DNA of 64,000 bases, from the NCBI GenBank assembly GCA_963920665.1, contig OY987273.1:11596501-11660500 (forward strand), given 5' to 3'. Both the position numbers and the translations under genes were made by a program. This stretch comes from Straminergon stramineum. Its lineage: Eukaryota > Streptophyta > Bryopsida > Hypnales > Calliergonaceae. The notes below the pieces were generated by a model that had not been told where the DNA came from, did no database searches, and saw nothing but the letters and a program-made list of their open reading frames with translations. Every line of letters begins with the position of its first letter. Positions within the stretch are counted from its first letter, which is position 1. Below are positions 45,966 to 59,041 of the stretch, in pieces.

Positions 45966-48900
45966 TTTATTTTCCCATCCATTGTAAACAATTTTCACAA
46001 TGGTTTTTTTGTTTTTGTTTTAATTTTATTTACTAATAGGTGATTACGTGTTGTCCATTGAGCCTTCCAAACAATGAACTCTTTTCGAAATGCCTAAATT
46101 CAAAGAAATCACTGGAAACGAACCTAATTGTAAAAATTAGTTCTAACCAACATAGAGTTTTCATCCGCTGTGGTTTTATACTAAAGTTTTTTACAATCTA
46201 AATTTAGCTCTCCTAAGTTTTAATTTAGATCATTCCATTTTTGGAAACATAAGACCTTCAAGAATCAAAGATTCTTACAAGAAATTATAATCGAATGAAG
46301 TTGGGGGCTTTAGGAGGCTATCTAAACTTCATCCAGTCTTTTTGACACTTTTCTTATTTTGATTGATTATAAATTTTGGACTCTAGCTATATACTATTAG
46401 TTTCTACTCAAGTTCCAAATCTAGAGTTCAATGGATGATCTTTGAATGACTTCATCCATTCTTTGTCCCAAACTTCATCCTTCTATAACTATTGGAGTCT
46501 TAAGTATTTTCTAGAGTTTGAAGTGCTTTTGGATTTTTCTAAGTTCCTTCTATCCAAACTAACTCTAAGTGTCCTACTTGGTTGTGTTCAAAAGATTCTA
46601 ATTCACTTTCTACTTCATTTCCAAGATGTAGGACTTCTATTGTCAATTTACTATTTTTCAACTTTTGAGTTTTAATACTTGTATATCCTAGTTTTATCCA
46701 TCTATATTGCTAAAGAACTTTCGTATTGGACTTCCCTAGTGAAAGTAATGAGTGGATGAAGTTTGATTGTTAATCGATGTTTTCCAACTTTATTTGCAAT
46801 TTCCTACTAATCTACAATTTGAAATTTCCTTTAAGCTTCACCTATGGCTTTGAGATTTTTAACACCATTTAAGTTTCCATTCTTGTTCCTTTGGGATGAA
46901 ATTGACTAATTTTCATCCACTATGGCTCTTAAACTTCATCTACTAATATCTTTTTTAATTTGATTCTGATTTCTAAGTGTAAGACATTTTTGGAAACTTC
47001 TAAGAAATCTATATGAGATTTTTTTATCTATATTTTGCAAAAGATCTATTCTTGATGCTTTGACTTGTACTTATAATTCGACTGAGCATTAAAATGGCTA
47101 ATCAAAGAAATTGAATGAAAGTTAAAGTGATTAGTGTCTTACTTGGGAATTTGCTTCATTTAGGAGGTGGTCATAAACTCCTTCCAACTCCCCATCATTT
47201 GCCATGTTGAAATCTTCCTAGGAATTTTGCTTACAACTTAAAAAAGTGGTTTTAATACAAGTTGATAGAAGTTGTTGAGATTTCTTTTGTTCTTTCCTCT
47301 TCTACTTCTTCCTTTTCTTCCTATTTAGATTTTTTAATTTTTGACATGTATATTCTATAAATGTCTATTCACTACTTTATGATTTGGTTGAATAGTATCC
47401 TTAAAGTCAACAATCTATTGCTACTTTTCTATTAGCTATTCAAATTCTCTTGATGTATTTCCTAATCTCTTTCTTCTTTCAAACCTCCTTTCTACTCTAT
47501 CTCTTCTTCATTCTAAACGTGCTTGTTGGAGTTTGAGAATTTGTGTGTAAAAAATTTTGAGAGTTTGTAGGAATGGAGTATGATGTTTTTATAGAGCTTT
47601 TACTTTACTTCTTTTTATTGTAGTTTGTAGGCTAATGAGAGAAATAGTGGTGAACTAGAAGTTACTAATTTCTACATTCTTTGATGCTAATTGATATTTC
47701 TATCTCTAATTTCTACTCCCTAATTCTACTTCTATGTATTCTAGCTCTCGGTCTGACTTTTGATAAATTACTATTTAAATTTTTTATTTTTATTTTTTTC
47801 TTTCTAGAGGCTAAAATCAACTTTCCAAATTCATAAAACCTTTACAAATTGGACCTTCCTAGTAAAAGTTATGTATGGATGAAGTTTAACCACTAATTAG
47901 TGATTAAAAACTTCTTCCGCTCAATATTTTTAGATGATAATGTCAAATCCACTTTTCATTATAGATTCAATCTCTAGTTTTTCCTACCTTCTAATCCTAC
48001 TCTTTTGCTTTGTTTGGATGAGTCTAACACTTTTTCATTCAATTTGAGTACTAAACTTCATCCACTTATAATTCATTCATTTCAACTCGGATTTTTTCAT
48101 ATCTTATATTTTTGAAAACCTATGAACCTCTTCTTTATGATTCTAAACTCAATTTTATATTGTCACCTCCTCTCTTTACTCTTGGCCTCGGTTCTAAATA
48201 AACATTAACATAAAGAAATGGCCAACTTGGCTAAACTTCCACCAACAAGGACAAACGACTTAAGAGGGTTCAAAGCTTCGCCATATTTGAGATTTTTTCT
48301 AAAATTCTATCACTTCTAAAACTTCCAAAGTCATAGCTTAGCTGTGTTACCAGAAACTCATTAAATTCCTATCAAATCCTAAAGATCGAAGTCAAAGCTT
48401 CATTGTGAAATGGTAAGCACAAGGAATAACATAAACGTTTGACAAAGGAAAATGAAAACTAGATTGGAATCACGAATGTTAGTACAACACCATCTACTGT
48501 GTTAGTGTTAGTATAAGAATTATTCCCGAGACGTATTAGTACAAAAAATCATAACCATAATAAGCTAAAAATTGTCTTTAGCAACATCGCCAATCATAAG
48601 GAAAAAATCTTTTAAGATTCGTGCACAATACTTAAATCCTAAATAAGGACTTGAAGGAACAACAAATATACCAATTCAAAAGTTAGTACAACCAAAATAT
48701 GACCAAACCTTTGCCAAAAACTTCAAAAAACAATTACAAAGACAACAAGTAAGATTTGAAAGGAACCCAATGTCTTTCAAGGTTCACAAAATAGAAAAAA
48801 ATGAAGCTTGAAATGCTCCAAAAACACTACGTTTATAACTTTGGCTCAAAAATGGTTAAAAGTCCACATTTAATGAACCAACCTGTTTACAAAGCCAAAA

Positions 48901-49399
48901 TAATGGTTAGAAGAGGTGATTTAAGAGAAGAATGAGTGCCCTTATATACTCTTTCAAGGATACCCACCTCTTCTCATTTCCATATGATAAATTTATCAAT
49001 TAGGATTTTCATCCTAATTTATCAATTTTAACTTTGTATGTTGGTCTATTTTCTAACTTTTGGAGATTAACTCCAAATTACAAATAGATTGTGCCATTGG
49101 CTTCAAAAGGCCATTTGTAGTCTAACAAGACTCTCTTTCTCTTTTCAATCTTCAAAATTCCAACGAAACTTAGCACCAACTTAACATCAAAAAGGGTTAA
49201 AAACTCAAATTTTGGAGTTTGACTTTTTTGTAAAAAGTAATTAGTTTAGGCTCTTAAGTAGGTATGGGGGAATAAAAAAAGACCTATTTAACTATCTTTG
49301 ACCTCATTCCACTTTCGTCTGCTTTCGATCCATTGGTCAACTCTATCGTAATCTTTAAATTTTATTGATTGTTGAGGAATCTTACAAGTTTAGGTCCTT
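45966..49399. other. T-rich/AT-rich non-coding region
   Basis: No supported gene. The word AACTTCATCCA (or its complement GATGAAGTT) recurs about eight times, scattered from 46,326 to 48,060. The pattern looks like old diverged repeats. Confidence 0.5.
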
Positions 49400-49690
49400 C
49401 TGACTATTGAAATGTCTTGAAACTTGTTGGGGCAGCTTATTAACATAAGAAAAGCTATTTTAATTTTTTATGAGATTTTATTGCCACCAAGGGAATTTCT
49501 AAGAATTTTCCATTGTAGATTTGGGTAGTTAAATGTCTAAAAAGGCATCTTCTAATTATCCAAAAATTCCAAAACTTTTTGTGGAACCTCCCATGGAATC
49601 GCACAATATATGTGTAGGCTCATATTTTTACTCTACACATCGGCCTAGGGGGGAAGAAATCCAACCCCTTGTTTAATTATTGATGGATAG
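49400..49690 (+). repeat. Long inverted repeat, right arm
   Basis: Partner of 45,040-45,370 in inverse orientation (see there). Confidence 0.5.
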
Positions 49691-50224
49691 GGAATCTTCC
49701 ACATCGGAGGGAATCTTGGCAAACTGACTTCGCTATTGGTACCTAGTCATGGTTTTAATCTAAAATCACCCTCTTTGGACCAAAGATTCCTTCATGGTCT
49801 TGTCTTGGTATTTTTGACATCTACAAGTTAATAATTGAGGTTTCGCTATTTCGTCAATGAAATGGAGAAACTGGAACCTATCTTTGGGAACTAACCTATG
49901 TGCATCAAGAAGGTTCCTTCAACAAATATTAGCCTAGAGCTATCTTTTCTATGTAAGGTTTTGAGCCTAGTATATCTATAACTAGTAACCTATTAAATTA
50001 CCACAATTAGTTGGGTTCTAACCTATTTACAACTCATGGTTGGGGCATTCTAGCTATAATATATTAAATATAGACCAAATACTATATTGGTATGTGACAC
50101 ACCTACTTTGTTTCTACACTCTTTGGCTTTACATTCTTTGTTGACTTTTTGTATAGAAAACTGCATTTAAAATAACAAAATACAAAAAAGAAAAAAAAAG
50201 AGTGAACCCTTGGTGATGAATTAG

Positions 50225-50395
50225 GGGCTTCTACTTGGAAACAAGGTTTCTGACATGTGTAAGATGGGAGCTTAGTTGTCAACACCCTCACACGTGAGAA
50301 AATTCCAATGTAATCCAAGGATTGTCAACATCTTATGTAGGGTCAAATTTTATAAGAAATCTAGATTTTTAGAGTTCCCAACTTTGGGAATAGAG
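50225..50395 (+). repeat. Direct repeat, copy 2
   Basis: Partner of 45,770-45,965. Followed by a frame at 50,276-50,653 that is Leu/Ser-rich because of TCTCTTTGCTAGTC-type repeats (50,570-50,690) and is not taken as a gene. Confidence 0.55.
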
Positions 50396-51249
50396 TTCCT
50401 GGCTTGTAGCCTTGAAGGGAGCAAGGGTGTCCACCTTCTTTTAAAAGAGGGCACCCTTTTCTTCTTAAACACCCTCATTTTCCATCTCCATTTTGTACTT
50501 GGGTCCGTTCGGTCCACTTTATTGGAACTTTTGGCATTTTGCCAAAAACACTTGGCAATATTGTCTTTCATTGCTCTCCTTGCTAGTCTTGCTCTCTTTA
50601 GTCTCTTTGCTAGTCTTTGTTCTCTTTTGGTAGTCTCTTACTCTCTTGGGTAGTCTCTTGGTCTCTTGGCCTTCTTTTGATAGTCTTTACTCACCTTTGG
50701 TTAGTTTTGTTGCAAGTAATAGGGGTCTTTGAGTCATTTGAAGAAGTTTTGGTTGGAACAAAACTCTCACAGTCTAGCTATAAACTCGTCTATTGGTTGT
50801 ATCTCAAAATGAAGGGTTAATTTCCACATATGACGAAGCTTTGAATTTGAGTCTTGGATAGTTAGAACACTTAAGACACGTAGGATACATAGAAAGATCG
50901 AATGCTTGGAAGGCACAATGGACCAACATAAGGCATCCAATAGAATAGATTTCATCTTCAAATACAAGAACCTGGTTGTGCTCATATATTTGCCAAGGGT
51001 GGACAAATATTCGCTTATAGTTGATCAGAGCTAGAAGTCTCTAATCAAACCACGCTTCCATTGTGAACAAATGATTTCCCACGCTTCACCTTGGATAACA
51101 TCTTCTTTACATCCACAAGTTCATCTAGTAGTAAATTTTTTCTAGTCTTAGGAGTGATCGCAATAGAGACCTCCTTCAATGTTGACCAATCTACCTTCTT
51201 CTTCAACACATGTTTAGCATGCACCATTCTCACAAGAAAAACCCAGAAA
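50396..51249. other. Spacer between direct repeat copy 2 and hAT-2
   Basis: Contains imperfect CTCTTTGCTAGTCTT repeats at about 50,570-50,690. No supported gene. Confidence 0.5.
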
Positions 51250-51961
51250 TTGTAGTTTCTATAACTTGAGTCCTCCAAATACAAGTGCTTCCAAGGTTGA
51301 CAAAAGTTAGCATTCTGGTCAAAATCACGTCTAAGAATCGGACATCCAAACGTTGTGACTTCGGTGGGTAAAAAACCCCATCCGCAAACTTACCATGGAT
51401 AAATGTGGTTAAGCAGACGAGTGAACAAGAGGATAGGTAGATCAACAGACGGCTAGTGGCAAATAGAAACTTGGTGGGGAACTTCAAAAAATGAGGTCTA
51501 TAGTTGTGATTTTGGAACTATTATAATTGCAATTGTCATTGAAAAGGATGGAAAAAAAATACACACAATCTTAAAATTCTCTTCACTTTGAATATTATCA
51601 ATCTATGCTAATCATGAAGTCAAAATTGTTGCATTAGATAAGTATCTTGCAATCTATCATGCTTAATGCAAAGAAAAAAAAATCATTTTTTTTTGGACTT
51701 TTTCTTGTGTTTGCGACCAAAAAAAATGAATCATATTTTCAACATTAATAAGCAAATTACAAATGCAATAAAAGCATCAAACAATCAATTGCCAAAACAA
51801 CATTACATGCTCGATGTATCATAAGCACCTAAACAACTAAGCCTACATGCCTTTAATCTCTAAGGCTTGTAATCACAATCTCCTTTCACCTCACCCCCAC
51901 TATTGTCACATCTAGTTCCCCATTTGTTGTCTTCATCGCCAAATGTGTCCTTCATATTGTC

Positions 51962-53273
51962 TGTCACGCCCCTATCTCCTTGGGGTGCTCGAAGTGCCTT
52001 AGTGAGCAAGGGGGACCTTTGAGGGGACTTCCCAAGCCTTGCAATAGGCTAAGAAGGGACAAATGAGAGACTCCCGAGCAAATAGGGCGCAATAAAGCCT
52101 AGGTTACGAAGGGCATTGTAGCATGTCATACATTTTTGCAAAGCTCTTGAGAAGACGCTTCTAACCATCCAAAGAACGCGTAATTTGGACTAGTAGGCTA
52201 GAAGTTATGGCCGTTCAAAGTTGGGGGTGTCCTAGTGGCGCCAAGACACTCAAAGGCTAGGTGTGAGGGTTTCTTAAAGAATCACTCAACAAAGCATGGC
52301 ATGTAGCATATCATTGGAAAGCTACAATGACAAGGAACCTAGAATGACAAGCATTACAAGATTCTAAGACATGAGCTAAAAGTTATGGCCAAGAAAAGGG
52401 CCGTTGTGAAGGTGTGACGCCGCTCCTAATGAACCCGAATCTCTGGAGGGCCATAACTTTGTGAGAACTTGTCCAAATGGAACAATTGAGTAGTTCATCG
52501 ACATCTACTCATCTCTTAGATATCCAAAATGGGCTCGCATGTGGGATTTGAAGCCCTAACAACAAAGATACGCTGTTTGGAAGTTCGGGAGTCCAAATGG
52601 AGGGAAAACTTGGAGATTTCGATTGGAAATGGGTGGTCTTCCCAAACTCAAGGGGGTTTGGGAAGTCCCTTTGACCACAGAGGGGGGGATACTGAAGACT
52701 ACACAGAGTAATATAGGAGGGGTTGGTCTCCCTCCTGACTTCCTCTTGGAGCTTTGGTGAGTCCTAGTAACTCATGGGTGGTGATGTAACTTCACCACCG
52801 ACTTCAAGGCTCTTTGGGACACTTGTGTGTGTGTCCCGGGGTACCGGTTGGTTAGAGTCCCACTCCTTGCTAGGCCCTTGGTAATGTGTCTTGAGTTGTG
52901 AGTCTCGATTAGTATTGGTGTGAGAGGAGCAAATGCACAACAAGCCTAGTATGAAGTGGGGTGACAACCAAGGGCGATTAGGACCGTGGTGAGTAGTGCC
53001 ACCATGAGTCCTAGCACAGTAAGATGGAAGTTCCACCCCATATTACCAAGTGCCATGCCAAGTGCCATGAGTGGAGTGCGTGTTAGAAGTCCCGGGCTCT
53101 AGGACTTAGCAATGTGAGTTGGAAATGGAAACTAATGTTGTGAGTGCATGGCATGTGTAGTGCTAGTTAATTGGGCCTAAGTGATACATGTATTAGAGGG
53201 TGGTGAGACCTGAAAGCTGTGAAGGGCTCTTGAAGTCTAGTTGGAGCTATAAGGTGTTATTAGGGCCGCGACA
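51962..53273 (-). mobile_element. Solo LTR, copy 2, inserted in hAT-2
   Basis: Starts TGTCACGCCCC and ends CCGCGACA (TG...CA), 1,312 bp, flanked by TTGTC (51,957-51,961) and TTATC (53,274-53,278), a 5-bp duplication with one change. Rejoining the flanks restores the hAT tail sequence seen in hAT-1 near 43,220. Same family as 1,705-3,023. Confidence 0.85.
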
Positions 53274-53308
53274 TTATCTGATGAAGATTGTATAATTTGT
53301 ACTCCTTC

Positions 53309-55518
53309 TTATACTTGTGTACATGTCAATGATCTCATTGATGTAACTGTCTTCTTTTCCCTTTTGGTTGTTAATATGCACTTACCTATGCCTTCTTTAA
53401 GGCTAGGTATTGTTTTCATTTTCTTCTTTGAAGAAAGTTGACATGTATAATGTGGGGTTCTATCCACATTTGGTCTCTTGGTTGGGGAGGTAGCAAAGGG
53501 TTGCATTATTCTTTTTTTACAAGCTTTGATGGACTCTTCAACCTCTAATATCCCTCCTTTCGGCACTCCTTGAATCACTAACTACATTGCATTCAAAGAC
53601 TGCATTGTCTAGCCTAATGATTTCATGGAATGTTGTAGTGAATGGCCCTGATATTTAACAAACATTGAAGCCAATGCTTCATCCTTATCATCATCGATAC
53701 ATGATGAAATGGTTCGACATGGATTGCCTCCCAAACTCATCTCTTTCCGAGGAGACAAATGTCCTTTTCCAAGCCGTGGTTTCCTCGAATCATCCAATGT
53801 TGTGCCATCGGTTTTGAATAGTGTACATGGAGAAGTGCTACATGGTGGTTTTATTAATCTTCCCTAAGGTGCTTTTTGCCAACACCATTGCTGACAAAAA
53901 TGGGGCTACCCGACTCCATCGAACATGCTTTAACATTGTCTTGTACTTCGTGCAGTTTGGCATTTCTAATATTTGCTTCCCCACATTTCTTGCTTGCGGA
54001 TATGACTATTAACGCAACATTTTCATTGTGCACATTCATCTGGATGTTCACCTTACATCCTCCCTTGTCGTTGTATTGGTCATTTTCTTCTATTGCCAAT
54101 ATCGTGGATGGAGCATCAGAAATTGGAATTGCTTCATCTTTTTCAAGACTCCCATCATTCACAACCGTTGCCCTATTGGTCATCATTATCTCTACAAATG
54201 TATCCTTCGATTCGCTAGAAGATTTTGGCTACTCACGAACTGGGTTCTATCCACAAATCTAGCTATCGAAGGTACATCTTTGTCAAGCCCACAATCATCC
54301 TCATCTGATTGAAACTCATACATGTCCTCATCATTGACTCTGAAGTCTTCATTGCTCCAATTAGGGCTCTCAAACATTTCTTCATCTGAATTGTGCATAT
54401 CATAGTTCATAGCATCTCCATCATTAGATATGGACTCACCATCCTCATCTCTTGAGATAGGCCCCTCCAAATCCTCGGACTCCATGTTGTTCTGGTACCA
54501 CTTCTTTTCATCCTTCTCCTATGACATGGCTATGACTTTGTAATTGGTGTATACATACACCAAATCTGTTGCTCACTCTAGCTTCAACTTGTTCTAAGAT
54601 TTGTTGTGAACAAAAAAGTAGCTATTCCAATTTTGCTCATATGACGATGATGATACTAGTAAAGCCAAAATTCTCTTTGCAATTGGAGCAATTAGCTTGC
54701 CACATACACCCTTGAAATCCCACCAAGCATGTGCCAACAATATTTACTTGGTTGGATCCAACATGTCATGGAACAGAGGGTCCTGGTGTCGAAATGCTAC
54801 AAACTCCTTCACTATGTGTGTGTAAGTTCCCGATTCACATATTCTCTAGATAATACGCTTGTATGCGTTTGTTGTATGTTGATCGTCGGCTAGTTCTTTA
54901 TCGTGAAGAAGGTAGGGGTTCAAAAGAGCTCCTTCATAATGGAGATCTATCTCTACCATTTTGTGTCGATTGCAAAATGATTTCTCCAAAGGAATGGCTA
55001 GATCTAAAAACAAACCAAAAGGTTCCTTTTGTACAGAGAAGACATGCTTCTCTAAATTCCTCATAATATGCAACACCTTGTCCATGCATGGTGTCTTGGC
55101 ATCCAAATCACAAAGAGCAAACACCACAAGAGCCATCAATTCTCAAAAATTGGTGGCATGATTCTAAAAATGCTCACTCAAAAATTGTCTTATTCACCTC
55201 CCAAGACTCTATACGAGATTTCCTTTTCTTGGTGTCCCGTAATTTGAGCACATTCTACATCCATTGTGGATCCACTACACTTTATTGCAATCTAGCTTTG
55301 ATCTTCAACAATCAATCCATCATGATGAAATTTGACGCAAATCTTGTTTCTACAGGCATCAACAACTTATACTTTGTTTCGTGCTTCTGAAATATAGCTA
55401 GCCGCATATGCTGCAACTTGAAGAACTTCACAACAATATGCACCTTTTCAACTTCTTCCTTAATCCATTCTAGCTTTCCCCAATCTTTCAGCAATAAATT
55501 CATGGCATGCACCACACA
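53309..55518 (-). pseudogene. hAT-2 transposase, central and C-terminal part
   Basis: Minus-strand pieces in order from 55,518: VHAMNLLLKDWGKLEWI, AIFQKHE, KTRFASNF-like, then (55,139-54,846) ALVVFALCDLDAKTPCM and PYLLHDKELADDQ, acidic segment (54,485-54,192), and the basic tail (to 53,309). Several frameshifts and stops. It is colinear with 40,980-43,200 of hAT-1. Confidence 0.75.
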
Positions 55519-56264
55519 TGTTGCAAGACGGAAACTTGGAATCTATTGGGTTAGTGTAAAATAGATCTATTTTAGGATAGAATTTTTCAAAATTTTTACT
55601 AGGCAAACGGAATTAGAATTCGCTTAGCTTAAACATTGTATTAAGGCTAGGAAGATGATCCAGATATTTCGTAATTAGATCCAGGACAGATCCGGATTCC
55701 AGAAACCTGGATAGCGACAACCTACATCCTAGAGTTCCGGTCTAGGAATCTAGGGTACCGTTACGGTAAACGGTCTGCTATTAGGAATGGTCGGTAGGAC
55801 AACAAGTACTTAACCCTCGCCACTCCCATTCCTCTTCCCTCTTTCTCCCGTAGTAGTTTGCGCTTATATAGTTGAGTGAAAGAGTGGTGAGTTAGTGATC
55901 GTTTCAGGTGTTGAGGACTATGTTTTTCTACTAGATCCAAACCTAGTTCCATTTCTTGATGGCGGAGGGAGGTAGTTGTAAACCTTTAGTTACTACACGA
56001 ATGGTTTGTCCTACCATTCTGGAAGGACAAAGTGACTAGTCACAGTTAGAAGACAACTTGAGCACGATAGGGTGTGTTGACCTATTCTTTAGGCCATGGA
56101 CCGTGAAGAATGAGCGGATGATTCAGGGACTCATCGTAGGAGCTCCGAATCAGTAAGAGTTGACAATAAGGGGGTGACCTAGAATCTAGACAGATGAGGT
56201 TTGGGCAAAGGTATACGGATTTCCAAAGAAAGGATCCGAATTAGCATTCTGAACTGATAAGTTC

Positions 56265-57948
56265 ATGGTCAAGAAATTTAAGAATGCAACCCATTCTAAG
56301 GAGGGGTATGCCTATAGTGACTATCTAGATGGAAGGCAAAAACAAGTCTTAGAATTCCTTATCCCGATTTGGTATCGGGAAAAACCTACCTTAGTTACGG
56401 TCATGGTAGCCAACACCATTTTTGGAGCAATGGAGGGTAGACCAATCCAACTAGGGGAAGGACATTGGAGCAATGGTCTCCAAGCTTGCCACCAATGTAG
56501 GAAAGGCTAAGACCAGCCCAATCGGTCCTTACCTATTCCATCTCTACTACTATGCAGAACTTTTGAGTAATGTAGAGATGGTAGAGTACAACACTGGAAC
56601 CACAATCTTGCATTATGGCCTCACGGACAAAGTGGAGGCGGAGGAGCTGGCATTTGATGAAGAAGAGTTTGAATAGGAGGAGCAGCTCATAGATCGGAGA
56701 CAAAGGAAATCTACTAATCCAGCTTCACAAGGAAAACTCCCTATTTCGGAGAGGGTTCTGGAGAAGCCTAAGGAAGAAATTTCCGGATTCTTCAAGATTG
56801 GATTCAATTGAGTGTTGTAGGTATAAAAATACAACCAGACCTTGGCAGACCTACTTAGGGTGATCAACAAAGAGTTGAAGGTCAAGCCAGAGGAGATACT
56901 AGAGGTAGTGAAGAAACTTTTGAGTCCAAAGAAGTTGGGACGGAAGGAGAAGCGGATCGAAAATCTAGAGAAGGAGAAGAATGACCTCCAATCCAAATGG
57001 AATTGGGCAAAGGGAGAGCTAGCCGTAGTGAAGCAGAGGGAGAAGGAAGCTCTGCAACTAGTCAAGAACCTCTTCGATTTGGTGGATAGACCCTCACAGC
57101 TCATCATCAAGGCCTCCCTCGTCCACAACTGGCTAATCGAGGAAGGACATTTGACCGGATCCAAGGTAGTCCGGATCCTAGTCAATTTCTCATCAAGGAT
57201 GGATTCCATGCTGAAGGAGATGCGCCAACTCTTAGGGCGTATTGATCCAGACCGGATCATGGATTTTTCTCACTTTCTAGAAATCCATTTTGACACGGAA
57301 ACTCCGGTGAAGCTAACATCATCATTGCCACTTCTGCTAAGACCAGAAGTTCTTAGGGAGACTCTCTAGCATTCAACAGAGCCCTTCTCAAATCAGCTAG
57401 AGAAGACCATCCGCGGAAGTTTGAAGACAATTCGAGAGCCAACCAAGTAGCTAGATGTAGCAAGAGAATTGGCGCCATTGAAAGTTACCGTCTCACCACC
57501 TATTCCAACGATATGTCTTCTTGAGAAAGAAACCCTTCAGACACCCAAATTGCTTATTCGCAGAGATCTGGTGGATCGGATGGGAGGAATGAAGAATTCA
57601 ACTCAAACTCATACAGAAAGCTTCGAGCATATGCAGCAACCTCAATACAGGGAGGAGAGGACAACCATCGTGTTGGATGAAACCTCTCCAGGAGAAGAAG
57701 AGGATGAGAGGGAGATCACTCCGATTGAGAAATGTGAAGAAGAGGAGTATCAAACCAGATCAGAAGAGGAAGAAGAGGAGGACATGAAAGAGGAAGACTC
57801 ACCTCCGGAAATCCAGAAGATCCAGGCCCAAGCAGCAATGAGGACGTCTCAAGTGAAGGTAACTCTAATAGTGACTCCTAGGGCATCCATCCGGGCACCA
57901 ACAAGTCAAAGTGGGAGTAGTCAAAAGAAGGCGCGGAAGGCAAAGTAG
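56265..57948 (+). pseudogene. Gag-like protein of A3
   Basis: Pieces in order: 56,265-56,510 (VMVANTIFGAMEGR), after a shift 56,473-56,676 (SPIGPYLFHLYYYAELL), stops around 56,674-56,820, a long coiled coil 56,842-57,369 (KRIENLEKEKNDLQSK), a stop, then 57,469-57,948 with an acidic stretch and a basic end (SGSSQKKARKAK). The GPYLFHLY core matches CPYLIHLY of A-/A+. The C-terminal half has diverged strongly. No polymerase or integrase domain is present. Confidence 0.6.
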
Positions 57949-57959
57949 TTAGGATTTTA

Positions 57960-59041
57960 GTTAGTTAGCATTTCAATTTTGAATCTGAACTGGAATTCCA
58001 AGCGTAGGCCCTGGTTCCAGATTTGTAGGATCTGACTTTCTGGGTTTCTCAAGAAGTCTGTGATTGGTCACCTGGATTTCCAGATGGCTTTTTGCCTTTG
58101 GTTTTTTGAGTTTTTAAAGGAGAACAGGCTTGTTGCCCTCTCATTCCATCGTAGCGCTTATAGTTGTTATCTTGTCATCCTTTCTTTAATCTGAGCCACC
58201 AAATGGACATTCAAGAATTGACCTATTGTATATCCAACTTTTCTATGTTGGCTTGTGAGAGCATTGATGTGTAAGAGAAAGGAGGAGGAAAGGAAGAATC
58301 CGGATCTGAGGTGACTCGATCTGATGTGGGAGGGAATGTTTGTAACGTAGTTTAAGCTTGTGAATACGATCTTGTGCACGGTGCCTTTAAAACACTGTAA
58401 CGGAAATTTGACAAGGAGTGGCCTGGGTGTGAGTCCGGAATACCAAGGAGGGTTCCATGTAGAGATAAGAAACCCCCAGCAGAAAAATCCCCATCCTACT
58501 CTCCGGGAGGTCTATTAGACCCTAGGATCAATCTAGTGAACAACTAACAATCCCCCATCGGTTCTGATTCGGTTGATCTGTCGTTGTAGTAGAGAAGACT
58601 TGTTACAGCTCTAAGTGACCTACCTTCCAAATTGGCCATCCGGGAAGTTGTGAGAGTGTTTTTTGGTCTGATCTAGTACAACATTTGGTCTAAGGGTGTT
58701 CTGTGTAGTTTAGAGAGAGAAGAGAGTGTGAGGAATACGAGTGGTGAGTCCCTACCCCTGTACAAGATCAAAGGTAGACCCTTTGAGGGTAAAAGAGAGG
58801 CAGCAAAACTAGTGTGTGTGAGAAGAGATGAATCTGGAATCTGGAAAGAAGAGGATCCAGATTGGATTTTGGAAAGGTAGAGATCCGGTAGAGAGAAAGG
58901 AAGTGAAAAGAGTGCTTAAGTCAGTAATATGGATAATCTCGGCTTGTAGTAACAATGTAGAATCCCTTGAGACAATATTTTGAGTCATTTTACAACATTT
59001 TGGTGTCGTAATGGTACTTACGCTCTACTATGCGTACGACA
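57960..59041 (+). other. 3' non-coding region of A3
   Basis: GT/AG-rich non-coding DNA belonging to A3, without a supported gene. Ends TACGACA at 59,041. Confidence 0.6.

Larger units (their letters stand above)
55519..59041 (+). mobile_element. Family A element, copy A3
   Basis: Starts TGTTGCAAGACGG, similar to the TGTCGCGACG start of A+, and ends TACGACA at 59,041; 3,523 bp. It holds a TATA-like TTATATAG (55,864), a gag-like frame (56,265-57,948) and 3' non-coding sequence including ATTTTGGTGTCG near 59,000, a word also common at LTR/primer-site junctions. Left flank is hAT-2 and right flank is the RING copy. No matching 5-bp duplication was found, so the neighbourhood has been rearranged since insertion. 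Confidence 0.65.

Noticed and set aside
50276..50653. 125-codon hydrophobic plus-strand frame, membrane-protein-like
   Set aside because: The hydrophobic part comes from imperfect CTCTTTGCTAGTCTT repeats, and no related frame is found elsewhere.
59000..59041. LTR/primer-binding-site junction suggested by ATTTTGGTGTCG
   Set aside because: No LTR pair flanks it and no polymerase genes follow. It is kept only as a hint in the A3 entry.
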